A DNA stretch of 64,000 nt, from the NCBI RefSeq assembly GCF_043195095.1, contig NZ_JBAFWN010000001.1, one strand, 5' to 3'. Shown here piece after piece: positions 59,722 to 64,000 of the stretch (positions within the stretch are counted from its first letter, which is position 1; each line of letters opens with the position of its first letter). The position numbers and the translations under genes are program-made. This DNA is from NCEH01 sp043195095 (GTDB lineage: Bacteria; Pseudomonadota; Alphaproteobacteria; Rhizobiales; Xanthobacteraceae). The notes beneath the pieces are model-generated. The model saw only the letters and a list, made by a program, of their open reading frames with translations, searched no databases and had not been told where the DNA came from.

Positions 59722-60285
59722 TCATTGCTGGGCGATGCAGCGGGGCTTGCCGCTCTGGCTGCGGGCGAGGCCCGGGAAGGTGATACGGGTTTCCACCGCC
59801 AGCGCGGCGCCAAGCCCGTTCGCCTTATATTCCTTGAACTTCGGGCACGTGGCGGCGGTTGCCGGGCCGGTGACCGCGGCGAACGTGACGCCGGAGGCGG
59901 CGATCTTCACCGGCTCCTGGTCGTCATAGGCGAGCGTGAGCGCCACCTTGCGGGCCGAAAGATCATAGATCACGAGCACGCGGCTCGGCCCGGTGCCGCG
60001 ATCCATCACGAGATGCGTGCCGGCAAGTCCGAGCACGGTATCGGCCTCCTCCGCCGTGCTGATTTCGATATCCCCACCGCGCTTGGCGAAAATGCAGGGG
60101 CCGGCGGCACTGGCCGGAACGGCGCGGGCGATGATGTCGTTGCCGGCAGCGTCCGTGCGCGCACGCGAAATCACCTGGAAGCCACCGCCGAACTTGCATT
60201 GCGCCTCGGTGGCGAAGGCGGGCGCGGCGGAAAGGCCTGCGATGCCGGCGAGCACCAGCAGGCTGAGGCGGAATGTCGGGTGCAT
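59722..60285 (-). CDS. Exported hypothetical protein
   Basis: This 187-residue protein has a clear Sec signal peptide (LSLLVLAGIAGLSAAPAFA, cleavage after residue 26) and three Cys in the mature part, which may form disulfides. It shows no recognised domain. The start at 60285 gives the signal peptide; the frame is open further upstream without similarity. It is divergent from the 24-residue membrane peptide gene. Confidence 0.65.
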   Translation of the reverse strand: MHPTFRLSLLVLAGIAGLSAAPAFATEAQCKFGGGFQVISRARTDAAGNDIIARAVPASAAGPCIFAKRGGDIEISTAEEADTVLGLAGTHLVMDRGTGPSRVLVIYDLSARKVALTLAYDDQEPVKIAASGVTFAAVTGPATAATCPKFKEYKANGLGAALAVETRITFPGLARSQSGKPRCIAQQ

Positions 60286-60387
60286 GCGGGCTCCGATCTT
60301 TACCCCGGCGGGGCGACGGCGCGTCTCAAGCACGATCCGGGCCTCGAAGTCGAGCCCTGCCGCAGCGGCGCTACCTTCAACTTCAGC

Positions 60388-60412
60388 GGAACACAACGCG
60401 GCGCGAGACGTT
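60388..60412 (+). promoter_or_regulatory. Perfect EcfG-type promoter before a 24-residue ORF
   Basis: GGAAC (60388-60392), 16 bases, CGTT (60409-60412): an exact match to the alphaproteobacterial general stress consensus. The inferred transcript start is about 24 bases before the ATG at 60443. Confidence 0.65.
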
Positions 60413-60442
60413 GCCCTTGCATCCCCAGACAAGAGGCCCGTC

Positions 60443-60517
60443 ATGAACAATCTGATCTATATCGTAGGCTTGGTGGTGGTCGTTCTGGCCGTGCTGTCGT
60501 TCTTCGGCCTGCGCTAG
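60443..60517 (+). CDS. 24-residue single-pass membrane peptide
   Basis: The frame from ATG 60443 to TAG 60517 encodes a peptide that starts MNNLIYIVG, is almost wholly one membrane segment (Val/Leu-rich) and ends SFFGLR. AGAGG lies 7 bases upstream, and a perfect EcfG-type promoter precedes it. The stop codon is inside a repeat terminus. Small hydrophobic peptides of this kind are often stress-induced and act on membranes or membrane complexes. The function is unknown; that it is a real gene is inferred from promoter, ribosome site and composition. Confidence 0.6.
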   Translation: MNNLIYIVGLVVVVLAVLSFFGLR

Positions 60518-60646
60518 GACGCATCGACATTCAGCGGCGTCGCGCATCGTCCAGTCGCCAGATGGTGCCACGTGGATGCACGCGAAATCTTACATACGAC
60601 GATGTCTCCGGCACCGGCGGCAAGCCATGAGGGTGATCGGTCCTAG
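60514..60646. repeat. MITE-like palindromic repeat, CTAGGAC family, copy 5 (short)
   Basis: The left end is CTAGGACGCATCGACATTCA and the right end on the minus strand is CTAGGACCGATCACC, with only 133 bases in all and most of the interior deleted. Both TAG trinucleotides are used as stops, one by the 24-residue ORF and one by the sensor-like gene. Confidence 0.75.
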
Positions 60647-62319
60647 GACCGGGCGAGCCCGTTGAAACGAGGCGCGGGACTTTCCTCGCGCCGGCCGAGG
60701 GCGGCGGGAATCCACAGCCGCGCCTCGGGGCCATCCGCGCCCGTCATCATCTGCCAGCCGCCGCCGGCCCGTGCGGCGAATGCGGCAATCTCATCATGCC
60801 GCGCCGTGCGGAGCGTGCCGCCATCGGCGGGCATGGTGGATGCCGCGCGCACGGTGACGCATACATATTCGCCCGCTTCCACGTGCACCGGCTCCGCGCG
60901 CACCACGTCGCGCCGGGCGCCCAGTGTGATCTGGCTTCCCGCATCGGCCTGCTGTTTCAGGTCCATCACGAGGTCCAGCACGGCAAGCTCGAACCCGGCC
61001 GGCTCCACGAAAACATCCATGTCCTTTGCATCGCTGGCGACGGTAAGTTCGAGCGGCGGCCACACCGAACCGATCAGCAGGCAGCGCACATTGTTGAGCA
61101 CCGTCGGCGCATGGACGATTCGTGGTCGGCCGCCGCGCCGGCCGGCGTCCAGCAGGCGCTGCGCGAGGCGCACCCCATGGCCGGCGCCGGCCAGGGCCTC
61201 GTCGAATTCCGGCTCGGGCCCATCGGCACGATTGCGCGTTCCGACAAAGGTCAGATCGGCAAGGACGGGCGTCAGCACGCGGTCCACGGCGCCGACGCTG
61301 GCCTCGGAGAGCGACGGGCGCGGCACGCCGCCGAGGCGGAGCTGGCGTCGGGCGCCGAAGACCCGCAGCCCCGTCGGGCGCCGCGTCAACACCGCCAGGG
61401 CGAAACTGGCGAGTCCGCCGACCAGCACATAGCCCGCCACGCGCCGGTTCCAGGCGGACAGGACATCACCCTCGCTGAGGGCATAGACCACCGTGAGGTC
61501 GGTGCCGGGTACGGCGCGATAGGCGGCGACGGCCGGCCCGCCCTCGATCAGCGCGCTGGCGGCGAGCAGCCCGGACTCATGTTGGCCGCGCTGCTCGGGC
61601 ACGTCCGCGATCAGCACCGGCAGGTCCTGCTGCGCGCGCAGGTCCGGCGAGCGCAGCAGCAAGGTGCCGTCCTTGCGCACCAGCGCGGCGACGGCACCCG
61701 GATTGGGACCCAGCAGGCCGCGATAGGACGAATGAAAATATTCGGGGAAGACGATCGCGCCGACGACGCCACCGAACACCCCGTCCCGCCAGACCGCCCG
61801 GCTCACGGCGAACGATACGGACCGGCTCGCCGCGCCCCGGAACGGCACTGAAAACAGCAGACCCTCCTGCCCGCCCTTTCCGGCGAGAAAGAATTCGCGC
61901 TGGCTGAGATCCCGCGCGGGCGCGGGATAGGCTCGGCTTGAGGAGACGAGGCGTCCCGTCTCGTCAATGACGAAGGCCAGTTCCAATTCCGGCATGCGGC
62001 GCACGAGGCGCACGAGCAATTGATGCATCTGCGTGTCGGTGCGCAGCACGCCCGCCGGGCGTATGCCGAGCGCGTCCCGCACCCGCGACAGGGCCACGTC
62101 GACCGAGAGAAACCGCGCACCCGCATGCTCGGACAACATATGGGCGGAGGCGATCACCTTCTGGCGCGCCGCCTTCAGTTCCGCCTCGCGATCGAACCAG
62201 GCCACAAGGGCCACGAGGATCAGCGGCACGCCGATCACGGCCGAAATGCGCACAGGTCCCGACAGGCTGGCGGCCCAGGCGCCGAAGCGCCGCAGCACGC
62301 GCAGGACGCTGATCTTCAT
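60643..62319 (-). CDS. Sensor-kinase-like membrane protein with degenerate catalytic region
   Basis: The protein has 558 residues: a membrane segment at about 22-42, an extracytoplasmic PDC/Cache-like sensor domain (about 45-285), a second membrane segment at about 290-310, and a C-terminal region resembling histidine kinases. No phosphoacceptor H-box is evident in the region after residue 340. The ATPase part lacks the N-box Asn residues (LDLVMDLKQQAD) and the DxGxG motif, so it is unlikely to be a working kinase. The start at 62319 follows AGGAGG. No response regulator is adjacent. Confidence 0.65.
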   Translation of the reverse strand: MKISVLRVLRRFGAWAASLSGPVRISAVIGVPLILVALVAWFDREAELKAARQKVIASAHMLSEHAGARFLSVDVALSRVRDALGIRPAGVLRTDTQMHQLLVRLVRRMPELELAFVIDETGRLVSSSRAYPAPARDLSQREFFLAGKGGQEGLLFSVPFRGAASRSVSFAVSRAVWRDGVFGGVVGAIVFPEYFHSSYRGLLGPNPGAVAALVRKDGTLLLRSPDLRAQQDLPVLIADVPEQRGQHESGLLAASALIEGGPAVAAYRAVPGTDLTVVYALSEGDVLSAWNRRVAGYVLVGGLASFALAVLTRRPTGLRVFGARRQLRLGGVPRPSLSEASVGAVDRVLTPVLADLTFVGTRNRADGPEPEFDEALAGAGHGVRLAQRLLDAGRRGGRPRIVHAPTVLNNVRCLLIGSVWPPLELTVASDAKDMDVFVEPAGFELAVLDLVMDLKQQADAGSQITLGARRDVVRAEPVHVEAGEYVCVTVRAASTMPADGGTLRTARHDEIAAFAARAGGGWQMMTGADGPEARLWIPAALGRREESPAPRFNGLARS

Positions 62320-62538
62320 ACCTCCTGCCTCCCTTGCCGCGCCCGCGACCATAGTCCAGGCTCCGCCGTATGATCAAACCGGCGCAAGCGGCGCATTGGG
62401 GGCTGAGCCTGGGGCGAGAGGCCGCGCCGCCATCGGCCGAGCCGCATCGGGAAGCGGCACGCGATGCTGCGCGCGGCCGGCGCCGAATCGGCGGCACGCG
62501 ATTAAGATGGCGCCGCAACCCGGGGACAGAGCCGCATC

Positions 62539-63168
62539 ATGACCGCCGAAGCCTCTTATTATTTCTATACGCCCGCCGAGGGCCACGGCCTGCCGCACGA
62601 CCCGCTGAACGCCATCGTCGGGCCGCGCCCGATCGGCTGGATTTCGTCACGGTCAGCCGAAGGCACGCTCAATCTCGCGCCCTACAGCTTCTTCAACGCG
62701 TTCAATTATCGCCCGCCGATCATCGGTTTCTCCAGCGTGGGCTGGAAGCACAGCGTCGCCAATATCGCCGCGACCGGCATGTTCGCCTGGAACCTCGCCA
62801 CCCGACCGCTGGCCGAGGCGATGAACACCACCAGCGCCGCCGTCCCCGCCGATGTGGACGAATTCGCCCTCGCCGGCCTCACCCCGGCGCCGAGCCGGCA
62901 TATCGACGTGCCGCGCGTGGCGCAGAGCCCAGTCTCGTTCGAATGCCGGCTGACCCAGCTCATCCAGCTGCGCAGCGCGGCGGGTGATGACATCCAATCC
63001 TGGCTGGTGCTGGGCGAAGTGGTGGGCGTGCATATCGCCCGCGCCCTGCTCAAGGATGGGATCTACCAGACCGCGCAAGCCCATCCGGTGCTGCGGGCCG
63101 GCGGGCCGAGCGGCTATGTGGAGGTGACGCCCGAGGCGGTGTTCGACATGTGGCGGCCGCAGGTCTGA
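62539..63168 (+). CDS. Flavin reductase-like, FMN-binding protein (flavoredoxin family)
   Basis: The protein is a 209-residue split-barrel FMN-binding protein of the DIM6/NTAB-like group. VGPRPIGWISSRSAEGTLNLAPYSFFNAF near residue 28 is the family's flavin-binding pattern, and FECRLTQLIQL and VLGEVVGVHI follow. Such proteins reduce flavin for a partner oxygenase or act as electron carriers. No partner gene is close by. The ATG at 62539 matches family starts. Confidence 0.88.
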   Translation: MTAEASYYFYTPAEGHGLPHDPLNAIVGPRPIGWISSRSAEGTLNLAPYSFFNAFNYRPPIIGFSSVGWKHSVANIAATGMFAWNLATRPLAEAMNTTSAAVPADVDEFALAGLTPAPSRHIDVPRVAQSPVSFECRLTQLIQLRSAAGDDIQSWLVLGEVVGVHIARALLKDGIYQTAQAHPVLRAGGPSGYVEVTPEAVFDMWRPQV

Positions 63169-63759
63169 AGGGCAGCACCGGCGGCGCTGCACGTTCGCAC
63201 GCCTATCGCGCCGCTTCCGGCCGTCGCGGGGGCGTTCATGCACGCCGCACCAGGCGGAATCATCTGGCGCCGTAGAGCATTGGGGTTAAAGGTAAAAAAC
63301 AGGTATAAAATTTTTCACGCCTACAGGCATGCCTACATTTTTCGCGGCTGCAACTTCGTTAGTTCGGTCCGCAAAAAGCGGAATCCCACTGCATTTCACC
63401 GCGTATCTTTGAGAGCCATAACAGCCTCGCGCACGCGAGGCCAAGCGATATTGAGTTCCGGGCCGCATTCGGCCGAATCCGATCGTCGGCGAATCGCAGT
63501 TCTGCTTAAAATCGCAGTTTGCGTCCAAGCCGCTTGGTTTTCGAATATCGGCCATGACTTCCACAAACCATATCGATGATCCGAGCTTTGAAACTCCGAA
63601 CAGACAAGCGGGGCGACTATAGGCCCAGGTTCTAGAACAAAATATTCGATCCGAACTGAAGCCAGAGCCTCCCCTCGGCATGAGCTGTTTGACAAAATGA
63701 CGGTATTATGATACAACAGAGAGGTGGAACCTGCCGCCAGCTTCACAAAAGATCGCATC
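63169..63759. other. AT-richer region without a recognised gene
   Basis: About 590 bases. From about 63280 the sequence is clearly lower in GC than the rest of the window. Several open frames cross it on both strands, but none has a ribosome-binding site or recognisable protein pattern. It may be a decayed gene or acquired DNA. Confidence 0.4.
63689..63717 (+). promoter_or_regulatory. Possible sigma-70 promoter for the last gene
   Basis: A perfect TTGACA (63689-63694) is followed by a 17-base spacer and TACAAC (63712-63717). TATGAT (63707-63712) is a better -10 hexamer, but only 12 bases away. The start codon at 63760 lies about 40 bases downstream. Confidence 0.35.
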
Positions 63760-64000
63760 ATGACTGTCAAATCTCAGGCCGCTTCCCCCGGCATTCTCGT
63801 GCTCTTTAATGCGACGCCGTCCCAGGCCGCAAAGTTCGAAGGCGAGGCCGCTGAAAAGGCGCGTGCCGCTGCCGAGGGCCTCGGCCATCGCTGCGTGACG
63901 CTGAACCCGGCGAAGGACGCCAAGCTCATCGCGAGTCTCGCGCGCGGCGCCCTCGACAAGGAGGGTGCTCCCCTGCTCGGCGCCGTCACGCCCCGCATGA
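63760..64000 (+). CDS. Unknown protein, partial (runs off the window)
   Basis: The frame from ATG 63760 (MTVKSQAASPGILVLFN) stays open to the window end, giving about 80 residues. It is rich in Ala and Lys, with a soluble, helical look (AAKFEGEAAEKARAAAEG). I do not recognise the family. Codon use is GC-rich like the rest of the window, unlike the AT-richer stretch before it. It is probably a real gene because a plausible promoter precedes it and third positions are mostly G or C. Confidence 0.5.
   Translation, partial: MTVKSQAASPGILVLFNATPSQAAKFEGEAAEKARAAAEGLGHRCVTLNPAKDAKLIASLARGALDKEGAPLLGAVTPRM

Noticed and set aside
63286..63681. 131-codon frame on the minus strand in the AT-richer region
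   Set aside because: It has no ribosome-binding site and no recognisable domain, and overlaps several competing frames of similar quality.
63726..63750. GGAAC at 63726 as an EcfG promoter for the last gene
   Set aside because: No CGTT or close variant occurs 16-17 bases downstream.

Overview
The window is about 67% GC and densely coded. Three things point to an alphaproteobacterium of the Hyphomicrobiales: promoters of the EcfG (general stress) type, FNR/FixK-like boxes, and abundant GC-rich palindromic intergenic repeats. A Xanthobacteraceae-like background is plausible, but I cannot name the genus. No rRNA, tRNA, CRISPR array, prophage or transposase was seen.

From 1 to about 43.6 kb the window is a catabolic region of three neighbouring modules, each with a transporter, at least one GntR/FCD regulator and soluble enzymes. 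Module 1 (1-12.4 kb) has a TRAP transporter (dctP and a fused dctQM), a GntR regulator, a CaiB/BaiF CoA-transferase, an iron-dependent alcohol dehydrogenase, an HMG-CoA-lyase-like enzyme and an aldehyde dehydrogenase on the minus strand. A second GntR gene, a LysR gene and a split transketolase follow. The enzyme set would fit oxidation of a branched diol acid such as mevalonate to an HMG-CoA-like thioester and its cleavage. Module 2 (20-32.7 kb) has a GntR regulator, an SDR, a LeuCD-type hydro-lyase and a dehalogenase-like hydrolase. These are divergent from a branched-chain-type ABC importer whose permease LivM and both ATPases are one polypeptide, followed by a lambda-crystallin-type hydroxyacid dehydrogenase and a beta-keto acid cleavage enzyme. 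Module 3 (32.9-43.6 kb) has a second, conventional liv transporter, an SDR, a GntR regulator, a GldA-like dehydrogenase and a second split transketolase. Near-identical ATATGATATATCATAT-like sites sit at its promoters. A cupin of the 2,4'-dihydroxyacetophenone dioxygenase family follows at 44.3 kb.

Between modules 1 and 2 (12.8-19.9 kb) lie housekeeping and stress genes: threonine dehydratase, an L,D-transpeptidase-like lipoprotein with altered active-site residues, a gamma-glutamyltransferase-like enzyme, membrane proteins, and divergent DUF2934 and DUF892 genes with EcfG-type promoters.

From 45.0 to 55.9 kb is a probable low-oxygen or stress block: a group III truncated globin, a peptide-deformylase-like protein lacking two of three metal ligands, a P-type cation ATPase, a CBS-BON protein with a zinc alcohol dehydrogenase, and an RbbA-type ABC exporter with its HlyD protein. 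FNR/FixK-like boxes lie upstream of three of its transcription units. The rest (56-64 kb) holds an acyltransferase, several hypothetical proteins, a 24-residue membrane peptide with a perfect EcfG-type promoter, a degenerate sensor-kinase-like protein, a flavin reductase and a truncated unknown gene after an AT-richer stretch.

Three families of intergenic palindromic repeats fill most gaps. One has terminal inverted repeats beginning CTAGGAC, which supply the TAG stop codons of several adjacent genes.
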